Assembly: GCA_016705335.1 (NCBI GenBank)
Contig: JADIYN010000003.1
Location: forward strand, 104,845-168,844
Reading direction: 5' to 3'
DNA from: Draconibacterium sp.
Lineage (GTDB): Bacteria; Bacteroidota; Bacteroidia; Bacteroidales; Prolixibacteraceae
Length of the DNA stretch: 64,000 bases
Position numbers and translations under genes: made by a program. Positions 1 to 11,317 of this stretch are shown here, in pieces. The notes below the pieces were generated by a model, which was not told where the DNA came from, did no database searches, and saw only the letters and a program-made list of their open reading frames with translations. The number at the start of each line of letters is the position of its first letter. Within the stretch, counting starts at the first letter, position 1.

Positions 1-3000
1 CATAAGTTGATATATTTCCGCGACGGCGAACTACAAGTGCAAAATGGTGCCAGGTATTATCGAAATAATCGTTGCTAACGGCTTCAAAAATATTGCCTTT
101 GCTGGCTACCCAAATTTTCCCGTCAGGAGTTGCATAAACACTTAATGCTTTTTCCATCAGGTTGTTCCCTTCAGCACCATCACCTTTCTGGTTTGAAAAC
201 AGGCAAACTGTATCTGCCGGGTTACCGGCATTAAACCAAAATTCCATTGTATAATCCATTTCAGGAATAATGGCAAAATAACCTGTATTGAACTCAACAC
301 AATTATCATTGGCAAAACTCCAGGCTGAACCTCCGGGATAGGTTTCCCAGGGAGCAAAAACCTCCATGTGGCGATTTGCTGCCCTGTCTTCCGCCAGGTT
401 TCCAAATGCTTCATTCATTGGCCAGTAGCCGTATAAACCCACTTCATTGCCCGAAAGTGCAAGATATTGGTTGGCATAAATATCACCCAGTGGCAAAGTT
501 TTCGACCAAATCCTCAATTCATGCAAACTTCCCTTGAATGGTGAACCTGCATTTGCAATTGATTTGCCCAGATATATTTTACCCGAATTATTTACTGTTA
601 TACCTGAACTGCGCACTTCGAGAATAATCTTATCATTTTGATATATAAAAACATCTCCGGTTTCGTAGTCAAAAGTATAAGCCAGGTGTTGCCATGCTTC
701 CGGTGGAACTGTTGGTGAAAACTGAAATGGCGTTTCATAAGTTACTGTTCCTATTTTAAAATAGGTTTTATAACCATCCTTTAATCCAATCTCAATACTT
801 CTTGCAGGATCATTTCCCTGTGAAAAAATTGCTTCGTTGCCATAAATATCAGGCCGCACCCAAAATTCAACTGTAAACGATTTGTCCTTAAATGAAATAC
901 CCTCAGGAATTGAAGCATAATCTGTTGTTCCGTTAAACTTCAGATAGGCATCGTGTTTCAATTTGTAATAGTTCAGCGTTCCTTTTATATCGAAATTAAA
1001 CTGGTTTAGCAATCCACTTTCGATTGGCTCATTAAACTGAATGCTTATATTATCATCAACATTTAAAATACCATCGGCAGGTTGATGTGTACCAAAAATC
1101 TGCGGCCTGATTCCATCGAGAATACCGGTTAAGATCACCGATTCATTTTCAGAATAATCAGTACAGGTTGATACTACACGGATATCATAAGACCTGTCGG
1201 AAAGATTTGTCATTCCCCAATCAAAAGAAACTGATGGCTGATTGTTTATCAACAGTGTGTCCGGAATATCATCCTTGTTGGCTAAAAGCGGGTCGTTTAC
1301 AAAATATTTGACCGGAATCCAGATATTTCCTGTTGCTGATTTATATTCGAATCTGAAACTTTCGAACGAATCATGTGCGAGGTTGTAATTTCCAATCCTA
1401 ACAGTCATCGTATCGTTATCACGAACATTAACAACCCAGTTATCAAGCGGGTCAAGAATTTCAACACTTGTACAAGAAGGTTGAAAATGAGCTGAAATAA
1501 AAACTGTATCAGCAATTTCAGGTAAAAAATCGGTTGGATCGAACTGGCAGGTTGAATGCAAAATCAATCCAATACTGTCGAAATCCATAACCGATGGGTT
1601 ACTTGGCTGAATGGTAACCAATTTTGTTACAGTTGTATTTGCCGGAACTAAAATTAATTTTTGCGAAAATTCTCCGTCAATTAAAACCAGCGCTCCTTTT
1701 TGATTTGTCCGTTCATCTACAATTAACGCATACCACTGGTCATCGCCACTTTCGGTATTGTTTGTAAGTTTCACGTTAAACAGCGCGCATCGGTGGAAGG
1801 CACATTGAAAATTTCTACCGGTTCGGCAGTAATTTGCGGACTTTCGCGTTTTAAAGTTGGCTTGTGCAAAGCAATCGTATCACCGGCTGCAGTTCTGTAA
1901 AAGAAAGTATGCTCCAAATCCTGGTACGGACACATGGTTGCCCCGCCCAAAGTTGAAAAAATCGGGCTGGAAATATCAAAACTTGATACTACATGGTCAC
2001 CCGGACTAAAACGATCGCCCTGTTCCCTTACATCGCTTACAAAACTTGTGTAGGGAATATAAGATAAGCCAGCCGCAACACCCATTGCAGCCGAGGCTCC
2101 GATAATTGCCCCGCCGCCTACAGCTCCCAGTGTTGATGATGAAGCAAATGCCCCGGCCAGGGTTGACACAAGAACTCCTCCTACGGCAGCGCCACCTCCA
2201 ACAGCACCACCAAGAATTCCCCAGTCGAAACCACCTGGCATCGACATTTTTGTTTCTTCAAGTATATTGGCATTGTAAATTCCGTTATCAGCCCGGCGGT
2301 AAACGTTTATACTGTAATAATCACCTACATTTCCGTCCTGCAAAGTGTAACCATATTCCATGGTTTGCGAGAAATTTTCGCCAACGGAAACGCCCATTGA
2401 ATGTGAGATTTTAAGCGTACCGGTTGATATTACCCCAACTCCGTTAAACTTGAATCCCAAAGAACCCTGTGCTGAAAAGTTCATATTTTTAGTACGTGAT
2501 TCTTCCTTGTTGTAAGAAATGGTTTGCAATTCTTTTCTGCTTATTGAACCAACAGCACCATCAAAAGATATATTTTGCTCAAGTACATTTTGTTCAATGG
2601 CAATTGCTTTTTCCGACTCATTTAAGCGGATTGCATCAATCCAGATACCTATTTGAGAATTATAATATCTAATTGAATCGACTTCATAAATTGTATCGTT
2701 TAAAATATTGTTCAAATCCTGAATTGTTTCTTTTTCAGGCCTGAAAGAATAAGTTTCAATACTATCGGTAGCAGTCATTTTATAATAGCCATGTACAATT
2801 GTGTCACTACCTGCAATTTCCACATCGTAACTGTGGGCGATTCCGTACCGGATATCCGAAGGGTCACTAAGTTCCGATTTGTATTTTAGGGTTCCATCCG
2901 AACGCAATGAAGTTACAAACAAATTGTTCCGCCGGCTTTCAATTTCCGGGCAGCAGTTTGTTCAGGATATGAGCCTGTGTAAATTTGAAATATGTGTCAG

Positions 3001-5889
3001 AGTTATCAGGATTCATAATAAATCCTTCAACGATACCCAGGGTATATTCACCTCCAACCAATTCATTGTCGCCAAGCGCCGTAATTCCATTTGTTTCAGC
3101 CAGAGCTTTTGGTATTATTTTCAAATTATCTGTTTCACCATAAAAGTAATTGTAACTTTTACCTATATAAATATCGCCCATTGAACCTACAACACCCGGC
3201 TCGGCACTTGTTTCTATCCGTTCCGAGAATTCATAAGTTTGTACATATTCACCACTTTCATTTACCGTTGTTGAAAAACTTATTCCGGTTTTCCTGAATT
3301 TTTGTTGTCGGTTTCTATTACAGGACCCGCCAATCCACCACCAGCTGCCACTTTAACACCAAGCAATATTTCGACATCAAGTCCCGAACCATTATCGAAA
3401 TCGGTTGTAAATTTTGAACTTACCGAGTAGCTTGAACCTTTTTCGATATATGCCGATGACTGCGATCCGGGTGGATCACGTAAAATAATTTCAGGAACTT
3501 AGGTCCCTGCGTATAAAAGTTATTTCCTTTAGGTTTTTGTCCAATTATATACGCCCTGTAAAACTCTCCGTTTGGCTTCCACGAAAAAGTGTTTCCATCT
3601 ACCGTTACATTTACCTGAATTGTTTTTGTAAACGACGTTTTATCCTGCTCGCTTTTTGCGGTATTAGGAATTCCCACTTTAAAATTATCGGTTACAACAC
3701 CGTCCATATCAGGTTTTAACTGGTAAACTTTTTGGGTTTCCGAAATTGCAAGGTCGTTGATAACTTGAATTTCGGCTTTCTTTACCGATTGAAGTTGTAA
3801 CTCCTGTATCGAAATTTTTATATGCTTCGAAAACAGAAATTTTTGGTGAATAGTTTTTCATCATCTCAAATACAGGATAACGAAAATGATCAGAAACAAC
3901 TATAGTAGATTCAGTTCCATCAACCGGATTTTTAAAAGGAATTTCCTTTTCGCCATAAAAAATTACCGAGTCATTATCGTTTGTAACAGTAATTTCAGGA
4001 GTAGTTTGATAAATGTAATTCAGTTTAATATGATAAGGGATTGAATCAATCAACACCTTATTTTCATCATAAACATATTCGTATTTACGACCCGGATTGG
4101 TGGAAAGATCGATTACCCGGTTTCCGAAGAAATTCTTTACTTCATTCTCTGTATCATTGTCAACATCGATATCTACAATTGAAAATTTTTCGGGAATCAG
4201 TCGTGCAACAAATTCACCTGATTTTTCAGAAGTAAAAATTTTGGTTTCAATATCGCTGCGTTCCGAAAAATACGACAGGGTTTCATATTTACGGTTTTTG
4301 CATTGTCTATTTCAGTAACCACTTTGTAAGAAATTGTGTCTTTCCCAACACCTTCATCAATATTATCAAAAGTAAGTTCAGGATTAACGCTGCTGTGATC
4401 GAGCGTAATTGTTGCCCTACCAATGTTGTTAACCGATTTCCCAAAACCGAAAGCGATTTCATTACTGCTTGTTCCGCCAATAACACGGCCGACAACTGTT
4501 ATTAATGTTGTGTCGCTGAATGGTTTGCCAAAAGTCAGGTTTTGGTTAAAGTTATGTCGGATTACCGAATCGGGATGAGCCTCGTCATACGGCCAGCGAC
4601 CTCCAAAATCAAATACATGCCCGTCTTTTTTCAAACTTATAAAATGATAGCCAATTGGAACCTGAATTTCAAAAAGCCCCTTATCGTTTGTTAGTTCAGG
4701 TTTTGTATCGGCACCGTAAACGGGTTCTCCGTCAATTAAAATCTGTACACCTTTTACACCGTAAGTTGTATTTCGGTACACCACCGAACCATTTACATTA
4801 AAAGATGAAATATCAATAAAATTAATATTATTGTGTACTACCGCATCTTCACTCAGGAACAGTATTTTATAACCCGGATCAAATTCATGCGGGGCCAGCA
4901 TCGGAGTGAATTTGTAAGCTGAACCATCAGTTAAAAACGGTACTCCGGAAATAATATAATTTCCTTCCCTGTCGGTAATACCCCTGTTTCCAAGTTGTTC
5001 AATGGTTGGTACTGTTGACGACCATGAAACATTTCCACCCATAAAATCGCCGTGGTTTTCGTTAAAATTCGAACCTGTTTTCGAGATATCATAAACACGT
5101 TCCCCGAATCCTTCATTCATTCTCAGATAGGCAAATATTTCATTCTCCTTTCCTATCATATAACGGTTAAAGTCCAGTAAAACTTCCTCTTGTCCCAAAG
5201 CCCGTTTCCAGATTCGTACCTCATCAATAAGTCCGGAAAAATAAGATGTACCAACTTTACCAAGTGTAATGCTGTTGTTGTTGGTTGTTATTGTTCCTGA
5301 AATATCGGCACTTGCTGACAATAAGCTGTCAATGAGCTGGCCCTGACCGTTTAATACTTTTACCGGAATATACAAAAAGGCTGAATCGCCATTGTAAACT
5401 GCCGACACGTGTATAAATTTATCGGTGGGCACAGCATATGGAAGTTCAACAGTTTCAGAACCTACTTTAAAAATAAATTTCTGATCTGTATAATTCAATT
5501 CGAAATTTGAGGTTTTTTGAAATATACCTGCATTGCCGGTTGATGAGAATTTCAGGTAGCTTTGAAATGTAAATCCATTTGAAAAATCATTTTCAACAAG
5601 TTGCGGCATTTCAATATACGATAAATTGGAAAGGCTGATACTTTTAGCTGGTACCTGGTCTTCAGTTGAAGCTGTAGTACAATGCATTATATGGAAAACC
5701 AACCTGAAGTTTTGTAGAAGTCCCGCCTTTATAAAAGGTAGGGGATAGGAGAACCACATTGAAAGAGACGTTCCTGTCGGAAAGTACTTTCTGGCCTGTT
5801 ACATTTCCAGTCATTACAGGCGATAAAACCTGCGCCCCGGTAATGTAAAACAAACCCATTGATATAGTAATCAACAGTAACCTTTTCAT
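1..5889 (-). CDS. Giant secreted LamG-repeat adhesin-like protein, partial at left edge
   Basis: The gene starts at 5889 with a signal peptide (MKRLLLITISMG..., about 20 residues) and is still open at base 1, so the C-terminus is missing; about 1,960 residues are visible. A LamG/concanavalin-like jellyroll lies near 5650-5100 (GLIDEVRIWKRAL is its usual closing motif). Carboxypeptidase-regulatory-like/Ig-type beta modules follow near 4990-4300, and at least two more LamG units lie at 1-1000 (...WHHFALVVRR at the edge). The middle (about 2250-2040) holds a very Gly/Ala-rich hydrophobic stretch. The reading frame breaks near 5700, 4285, 3815, 3495, 3300, 2940 and 1785. Protein-like sequence continues in a neighbouring frame each time, and the 4285 break is explained by one missing A in an A-run. 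The likely role is a cell-surface or secreted adhesin or sugar-binding protein. A type IX secretion tail cannot be checked because the end is cut off. Confidence 0.75.
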
Positions 5890-5910
5890 GGTAAAGAGTT
5901 AAGGTTACGT

Positions 5911-6804
5911 TTATATTTTAATAATGAAAATGACACTGGCATTCTCCGGACGAGTCTCAGAACCACCATTGGCATTGATATTCAGCGAATGTGAATGGTT
6001 ACCGGCACCATAAGTTGTAATATTGGTATCGTCAAAAGAACCATCTGCTCCATTCCTGTGATCCTGTCCTGCAGCTGCAACGCTCACTAAAAATCCCCTG
6101 GTTCCAACTGAATGACTGTGATTCCCATCGGTACTTGTATTTCCAGTATGATTATGACTTGCAAAATTATCTTCCTGATAGGAACCAACATTATCGGCAG
6201 TGTTTCCACCGGCATATTTTGCTGTACGTGCAGCTCTGTCAGGATCGACAGTAGTTCCGTCAGCAACACCTCTCAGAAAATAACCCCTTAAATCCGGAAC
6301 ACGAAATTTTCCGCCATCATTTCCCCATGAAAAACCAATTGCTGTGTAAAGTTTTCCGTACATACCCGTGCTTGCATAAGAAGCACCATCACAATAAAGC
6401 CAACCAACCGGAATATTACTTTTTGGTCCTGCAAAAGGTACTATTGTCCCTGATGGAACACCATTTTCTGACGCTTTTGCATAGGGAACTGTGTTAAATT
6501 TATCGTCGTAAATCGTTGTACCGTCAACCTCAACTTTAAGGTTGTCAGTAATATTGGCAAAAACCAGATTGTTAAATTCAGTTGTGTTTACTGTACCAAT
6601 AGTAGCGCTAAAAACACCAAAATTATCAGTTTCAATGTTTTGTGTTTCGGTAAACGTACCAATTGTAAACTTTACTGAAATTGTTTGACCTGTAATAGCA
6701 TTTCCCTGCGGATCACGCGCAATTCCCTGGAATCCAATGCCGTTTTGTGCAAAAACTGCAACACTCATAAAAGAAAAAAAGAAAAGTAAAAATGTTGATT
6801 TCAT
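5911..6804 (-). CDS. Secreted phage tail-collar domain protein
   Basis: This 297-aa protein has an N-terminal signal peptide (MKSTFLLFFFSFMSVAVFA). An N-terminal beta module (GIGFQGIARDPQGNAITG...) resembles the pre-domain often seen in Bacteroidota secreted tail-fibre-like proteins. From about residue 140 there is a tail-collar domain: PSGTIVPFAG...GWLYCDGASY...FRVPDLRGYFLRG, followed by His-rich SHNHTGN and GNHSHS loops and the RPENASVIFIIKI ending. In phage T4-type short tail fibres such His loops bind metal at the trimer tip. Here the signal peptide and the lack of other phage genes point to an extracellular protein of the bacterium. It ends 21 bp from the start of the giant LamG gene and is probably co-transcribed with it. 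The function is unknown; surface attachment is a guess. Confidence 0.8.
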   Translation of the reverse strand: MKSTFLLFFFSFMSVAVFAQNGIGFQGIARDPQGNAITGQTISVKFTIGTFTETQNIETDNFGVFSATIGTVNTTEFNNLVFANITDNLKVEVDGTTIYDDKFNTVPYAKASENGVPSGTIVPFAGPKSNIPVGWLYCDGASYASTGMYGKLYTAIGFSWGNDGGKFRVPDLRGYFLRGVADGTTVDPDRAARTAKYAGGNTADNVGSYQEDNFASHNHTGNTSTDGNHSHSVGTRGFLVSVAAAGQDHRNGADGSFDDTNITTYGAGNHSHSLNINANGGSETRPENASVIFIIKI

Positions 6805-7116
6805 AATTATTTTATTTAATGGTTAATAATCAATCAATTAGGGTATATTTTTAATCTTTTGGATCTTTAATTCCACTCATATTAAAAACTATTTTAAGTT
6901 TTTTTTAATTGATAGGAAAGAATTAAACAGATATGCGAACACAATTTACGATTTTAATACTCTTATATCCTAATTTATTTTTCATTTTTTAATAAAAAAA
7001 TTCATTATGGACATAAAAATACTATAATGCTTGTTTACTGATAGTTACGCAGTGATTGGCACAGTTATTTATAAAGTTATCTATCGTTTATCCCAAAAAA
7101 CATTCAATTTTCATGA
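6805..7116. other. AT-rich intergenic region, no gene seen
   Basis: This 312-bp stretch is strongly AT-rich and has no convincing open reading frame, hairpin terminator or RNA gene. It must hold the promoter of the tail-collar gene on the minus strand, but I see no clear TAnnTTTG box. Confidence 0.5.
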
Positions 7117-8026
7117 TTAATTGAACTGAATAACAGGAATTTTTTTCCCAATAAAAACAATAACTGAAGTTTCAGACTTGACAAATTTTTCTCCCTCCAC
7201 AATCTCAAAGCTCCCTCCTACTCCCTGTAAAATATATTCGTAAGATTCGTTTTCGAAACAGAGAATTCCTTTGGTGCGGTAAATATCGTTTTTGTAAATA
7301 TCAAGTGTGTATGAAATCCAATGAATAAACTCCTCTTTTTTTAGTGGTTGATTTAAACGAAGAGTTCTTGATGAGATGTCGCCGTGAGAACCCGAAAAAC
7401 AGGCAAAATCATATTCGGCTCTGTGTTTTTTGATAACAGAATCCAACTGAATATTACTCCATTTATCTAATTTAAAAAAGTCGATTTCAGCTAACGGGTT
7501 TATTTTTTGAAGTGTTTCTTTGAGGATTTCACTTTGAACTACAGAAAGATTTTCCGATTTGCTGACCAATACTAAATCAGCCACAACCAATTGTTTTATG
7601 GTAATTTCTTTTTCAGGCGAATTTTCAAAATTGAGTGCGTCAACCAAACAAATAGTTCCGTTATACTGATAAATTTTTTCAAGTTTTTATCAGTGCAAAA
7701 GGGCGAATTGGGAGCCGGATCAGCATTTCCGGTTGTTTCAATTAACAGGTGTTCAACATTTGGGAAGCTTTCGCCAGTTCCTGCAAAACGAGTTCAAATT
7801 CATCGGAAATGGTACAGCAAATACAGCCTTGTTTTAATTCGAACATTTGGCTGGCTTCAACACCTTTTATCAGTTTTGTATCGATGGCAACATCGCCAAA
7901 TTCATTTTCAACCAATGCAAACTGGGTTTCGGGATTGTGTTTTAAAAGCCGGTTGATAAAAGTGGTTTTCCCTGCTCCCAAAAAACCTGTAATAATTGTA
8001 ACGCCTATTTTTTTTATTTGATTCAT
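7117..8026 (-). CDS. CobW/P47K-family G3E GTPase (metallochaperone type), frameshifted
   Basis: Starting at 8026, the N-terminal part carries the Walker A motif GFLGAGKTTF near residues 14-23 and the metal-binding GCICCTI motif near residue 68. These define the COG0523/CobW branch of G3E GTPases, which deliver Zn, Co or other metals to client proteins. The first frame stops at 7742. The next frame gives LLIETTGNADPAPNSPF (the Walker B-side ETTG segment) and a third continues from about 7690 with TICLVDALNFEN through to the stop at 7117. The C-terminal half includes the CobW_C-type segment (FIHWISYTLD...TKGILCF). The joined length of about 300 residues is normal for the family. No Zur-type operator or metal partner gene is nearby, so the client metal is unknown. 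The breaks near 7745 and 7685 look like sequencing indels. Confidence 0.8.
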
Positions 8027-8049
8027 TGCAATTAAAGTATTGAGATAAA

Positions 8050-8067
8050 AGTATCAAGTATCAAGAC
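8050..8067. repeat. TATCAAG simple repeat, upstream of the CobW gene
   Basis: Two and a half copies of a TATCAAG heptamer lie here. The same unit, in reverse orientation (CTTGATA), occurs at 33663-33711 and 34834-34860, so this is a repeat shared between intergenic regions of this genome. Confidence 0.6.
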
Positions 8068-8143
8068 AAACAAAAACAGGAAAAGAATAAAATTCAACAC
8101 AAAAATCAAAGTATTTTTAAAAATTAAAATTACTCATATTAAC

Positions 8144-8177
8144 AAAAAAGCCCCGAAAGTATATCTACTTCCGGAGC
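8144..8177 (-). terminator. Rho-independent terminator of glyA
   Basis: Read on the minus strand, a 12-bp stem with two mismatches (arms 8177-8166 and 8161-8150, 4-nt loop) is followed by six T residues (8149-8144). It begins about 50 bp after the glyA stop codon. Confidence 0.75.
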
Positions 8178-8192
8178 CTGTCAATATTGAAT

Positions 8193-8222
8193 TCTTTAAA
8201 CTTTGAACCCGAAACTTTAAAC
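8193..8222. repeat. CTTTGAAC/CTTTAAAC degenerate repeat
   Basis: A short AT-rich tract made of variants of ACTTTGAAC and ACTTTAAAC lies between the glyA stop and its terminator. A similar tract (TAAAACTGTAAACTTTAAAC) is found at 15225-15245, downstream of the AbiEii gene. Confidence 0.4.
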
Positions 8223-8225
8223 TGC

Positions 8226-9504
8226 TTAGTACGCAAACAGTGGAAAATCCTTCATTATCTGATGAACTTTTTTACCAACCAATTCAATTGTATTTTCATC
8301 ATCAATGTTCGAGATCACCTCGTCGATTAACTGCACAATTACAGGCATTAAATCTTCCTTAACGCCACGGGTTGTAATTGCCGGGGTTCCAACCCTTATT
8401 CCGGAAGTTTGAAACGGCGAACGGCTATCAAAAGGAACCATGTTTTTGTTTACAGTTATTTCAGCTTTTACAAGCGTATTTTCAACCTGTTTTCCCGGTA
8501 ATATTTGGAAATTTCGCACGTAAATCAATCAGCATCAGTGGTTGTCGGTTCCGCCTGAAATTACTTTGTAACCCAGATCAATAAAAGCTTTTGCCATTGC
8601 CTGTGCATTCACAATTACCTGTTTTGGTATGCTTTATATTCCGGAGCGAGCCTCTCCAAACGCCACTGCTTTTGCAGCAATTACATGTTCAAGCGGTCCG
8701 CCTTGTTGTCCCGGGAAAACAGCCGAATCAAGCAATGCCGACATCATTTTTACTTCCCCTTTGGGTGTGGTTAAACCCCATGGATTTTCAAAATCTTTTT
8801 CCAATCAGAATAATTCCACCTCGCGGTCCACGCAAAGTTTTATGTGTAGTTGACGTTACAATGTGTGCAAATTCAATCGGGTTATTCAACAAACCTGCAG
8901 CAATTAATCCAGCCGGATGCGCCATGTCGATCATTAAAATTGCACCAACCTTATCGGCAATTTCGCGCATACGTTTATAGTCCCAATCGCGGCTGTACGC
9001 TGATGCCCCGCCGATAATCAGTTTTGGTTTATGTTCAATTGCAAGACTCTCCATCTGGTCATAATCTACCAAACCGGAATCTTCTTTTACTTTATAAGCA
9101 ATTGGGTTATAAAGTATCCCCGAAGAGTTTACCGATGAACCATGGGAAAGATGGCCGCCATGAGATAAATCAAGACCAAGAAATGAATCCCCGGGATTTA
9201 AAATTACACTTAACACTGCTGCATTAGCCTGTGCACCTGAGTGTGGTTGAACATTTGCCCATTCTGCACCGTAAATTTCCTTAATTCTGTCGATGGCAAG
9301 CTGTTCGGTCATGTCAACAAACTGGCAACCACCATAATATCGTTTACCGGGATAACCTTCGGCATATTTATTTGTCATTACCGAACCCATGGCTTCCAAA
9401 ACCTGGTCGCTCACAAAGTTCTCTGAAGCAATCAACTCGATGCCACCTAACTGACGCTGGCGTTCTTTTTCAATGATTTCGAAAACCAAATTATCTCTCT
9501 TCAT
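8226..9504 (-). CDS. glyA: Serine hydroxymethyltransferase, several frame breaks
   Basis: SHMT converts serine and tetrahydrofolate to glycine and 5,10-methylene-THF in the cytosol, using PLP. From the ATG at 9504 the sequence shows the typical N-terminus (GGIELIASENFVSDQVLEAMGS, TNKYAEGYPGKRYYGG), the cofactor and substrate motifs HLSHG and DMAHPAGLIAAG, and the PLP-lysine motif TSTTHKTLRGPRGG. The joined length of about 425 residues is normal. The frame breaks near 8800 (one extra A in GGAAAAAGAT), 8645, 8620 and 8535, with intact family sequence on both sides (PWGLTTPKG, PGQQGGPLEHVIAAKA, KAFIDLGYKVISGGTDNH, FDSRSPFQTSGIRVGTPA). A near-essential gene broken four times in 700 bp points to sequence errors. 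It has its own promoter box and terminator, so it appears monocistronic. Confidence 0.93.
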
Positions 9505-9535
9505 ATTTTGAATTTATCTTAAAATTTGAATGTGC

Positions 9536-9543
9536 CAAAGTTA
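9536..9543 (-). promoter_or_regulatory. Bacteroidota -7 box (TAACTTTG) upstream of glyA
   Basis: On the minus strand TAACTTTG matches the Bacteroidota -7 consensus TAnnTTTG exactly. It lies 32 bp upstream of the glyA ATG, leaving a 5' leader of about 25 nt. No clear TTTG -33 element is seen at the usual distance. Confidence 0.4.
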
Positions 9544-9661
9544 ATATATTTTAAGGCAGTGATTTTAATCGTGTTTAGTTTGGGAGTGATAAGTTTTTAA
9601 CATTTAACACACAATTTTCAAAAACTGAATAATCCTAAACAGAATGCAAATTGTATAAAAC

Positions 9662-9695
9662 AAAAAAATCTGTTTCTGACACAGAAACAGATTTT
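9662..9695 (-). terminator. Terminator of the cytochrome-like lipoprotein gene
   Basis: A perfect 14-bp stem (9665-9678 with 9682-9695) with a 3-nt loop runs into a T-tract on the minus strand. It starts 20 bp beyond the stop of the 9716-10318 gene. The + strand side also ends in TTTT, so it may work in both directions. Confidence 0.8.
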
Positions 9696-9715
9696 ACTCT
9701 TAATCAATATCTTCG

Positions 9716-10318
9716 CTATTTCTCAAGCAAACCATCAGCAACCCATTTTTCAAGAACTGCAATTTTATCAGCCGAAAGTTTAGTTCCATTTCTGGGCATA
9801 AATCCTGTTGCACCCGGTTCACGTTTCACCCTGTCAATAATTAAGCTAATCTTGGTTTTAGTCGGGGTGTATTCGTCCCATTTGTTTGGATTTGCTCCAC
9901 CTGCTAAATGACACGGAGTGCATGAAGCGGTAAGAATTGGTTTTACATCGGCCAGATAAGTAACTTTTGCAAGATTTACGGTAATTACTACTGTAATTGG
10001 ATCTCCAACAACTCCATTGGCAGTAGGAATAATTGTATAAGTAGCAGTTCCTGATCCAGATCCCGTGGCAGTTAGCGACTGTGCAATACTTGTCCCGCTG
10101 CCCGGAATAGCCCCGGTTACCCCGGTTTGCACCACTGTCCAGGAAAATGTTGTTCCATTTATATCGCTTGATAAAGCAATTGCCGTAGTTTCTCCAGAAG
10201 TAATTACCTGTGATGCCGGAGTAGCGGTTGCCATAGGTGCCGGAAGTTCTTCATCCTTGCATGAAGCAACTGAAATAATCATTACTAAAAGTACCAATTT
10301 AAGATAGTTGTTTTTCAT
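9716..10318 (-). CDS. Lipoprotein with PKD/Ig-like domain and c-type heme motif
   Basis: I place the start at the ATG at 10318 (MKNNYLKLVLLVMIISVASC), which gives about 200 residues, because it begins a lipoprotein signal peptide whose Cys is near residue 20; a longer upstream extension looks untranslated. The middle (residues 30-130) is a Thr/Ser-rich beta domain of PKD-like type (SGETTAIALSSDINGTTFSW). The C-terminal 70 residues (VTYLADVKPILTASCTPCH...) carry one CxxCH heme-binding motif and end with the helix ADKIAVLEKWVADGLLEK typical of planctomycete-type or YHYH-like cytochrome c modules. It is probably an envelope-anchored electron carrier or binding protein. The partner is unknown. 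It is monocistronic, with the strong terminator at 9662-9695. Confidence 0.7.
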   Translation of the reverse strand: MKNNYLKLVLLVMIISVASCKDEELPAPMATATPASQVITSGETTAIALSSDINGTTFSWTVVQTGVTGAIPGSGTSIAQSLTATGSGSGTATYTIIPTANGVVGDPITVVITVNLAKVTYLADVKPILTASCTPCHLAGGANPNKWDEYTPTKTKISLIIDRVKREPGATGFMPRNGTKLSADKIAVLEKWVADGLLEK

Positions 10319-10875
10319 AATAACAGATTTAACAGATTCATTTTTATTTTTTAATTCTCTCATTTTTCGAAACCTTATTTTTACTGGGTCTAAATTAATC
10401 CAACAAAAACCTGTAAAGCAGTAACCAAAGTCACCACGAATGAAAAATATTGCATTTTCATTCAATTTTCCAATAAAAAGCGAAAACCATCCTTAGCGGC
10501 ATTTCAGCAGAAAGATAAAATATTGAGATCTCAAACTCATTTTTAATATTGAAACTTTGTTATCAATGACTTTATTTCTTTTCTACATTATAGATATATT
10601 CAAATGAAAAGTTTGAAAAACAGGTAATTGGTTGCATTAAAACAGGGGTTAAAATGATGCAAATAAAATCTTCAGTTAATGGTTTTCATCTGGTAAAATG
10701 TTCTACTGAACTTATAAAAAAACGCCACCTTTATAAAAAATGACGTTTTTCTATGAAACAATTAAACAATAAAAACCTAATTCATGACATTCAAGTAAAT
10801 GTCAATTAACTTAACTAACAAAATCAATAACATTATGAAAAAATCTTTTTAAACTATTTTATATTTTATTGATAT

Positions 10876-11046
10876 TCAATTAAAACAATATGTTTTAAAA
10901 TTTTCAAATTCGAATGAAATAGATCTGTCATCCAAAACTTCCATTGCACCTATAAAATACTTCTGTTCGATATATTTAAAAAATGGCTCAAAAAGCAACG
11001 TCCTGTTCACCCTCCTCAATTTTGTATCTAAATCTTCTCTTTTCAT
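10876..11046 (-). CDS. Small ORF, 56 aa, unknown
   Basis: An ATG at 11046 opens a 56-codon frame (MKREDLDTKLRRVNRTLLFE ... KTYCFN) ending with TGA at 10876. It is rich in charged and aromatic residues, has no signal peptide or membrane segment, and I do not recognise a family. Its composition looks protein-like (EPFFKYIEQKYFIGAMEVLDD). It stands alone in a 1-kb gap, and no ribosome-binding site is obvious, though Bacteroidota genes often lack one. Confidence 0.35.
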   Translation of the reverse strand: MKREDLDTKLRRVNRTLLFEPFFKYIEQKYFIGAMEVLDDRSISFEFENFKTYCFN

Positions 11047-11282
11047 ATTCTTAAAATAAATATCCCTGTTAAAGACTTTTTTGTCGTTTTATTCTTGCGC
11101 AATGTAAGTTCATTTCAAAAGTTTATCGATGGATTTTTTGCTGAATAAAAAGGTAATAAATGCCTAAATTTTACTTCCAAAAATCCTAGAGAATTGTCGG
11201 TGTTTTGATAAATGCCAAAAGGATTAACGGCGAAAGAAAACATAAAGATCTAAATTTCAATACATTAATAAATATAATAAAA

Positions 11283-11317
11283 AGCCACTCTCTTTACTTT
11301 CTTAAAAGAGAGTGGCT
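11283..11317 (-). terminator. Terminator of the sulfatase gene
   Basis: A perfect 13-bp stem (11283-11295 with 11305-11317) with a 9-nt loop follows the sulfatase stop by 29 bp and runs into TTTATTATATT on the minus strand. Confidence 0.8.

Noticed and set aside
2106..2414. Plus-strand ORF opposite the giant LamG gene
   Set aside because: It is a shadow of the minus-strand coding sequence, with proline/histidine-rich composition and no family features.
5911..6804. Prophage remnant
   Set aside because: No other phage structural, lysis or integration genes are seen, and the protein has a secretion signal.
8226..9504. glyA as a real pseudogene
   Set aside because: Family sequence is intact in every frame piece, at least two of the four breaks are single-base homopolymer changes, and the gene is normally essential or near-essential.
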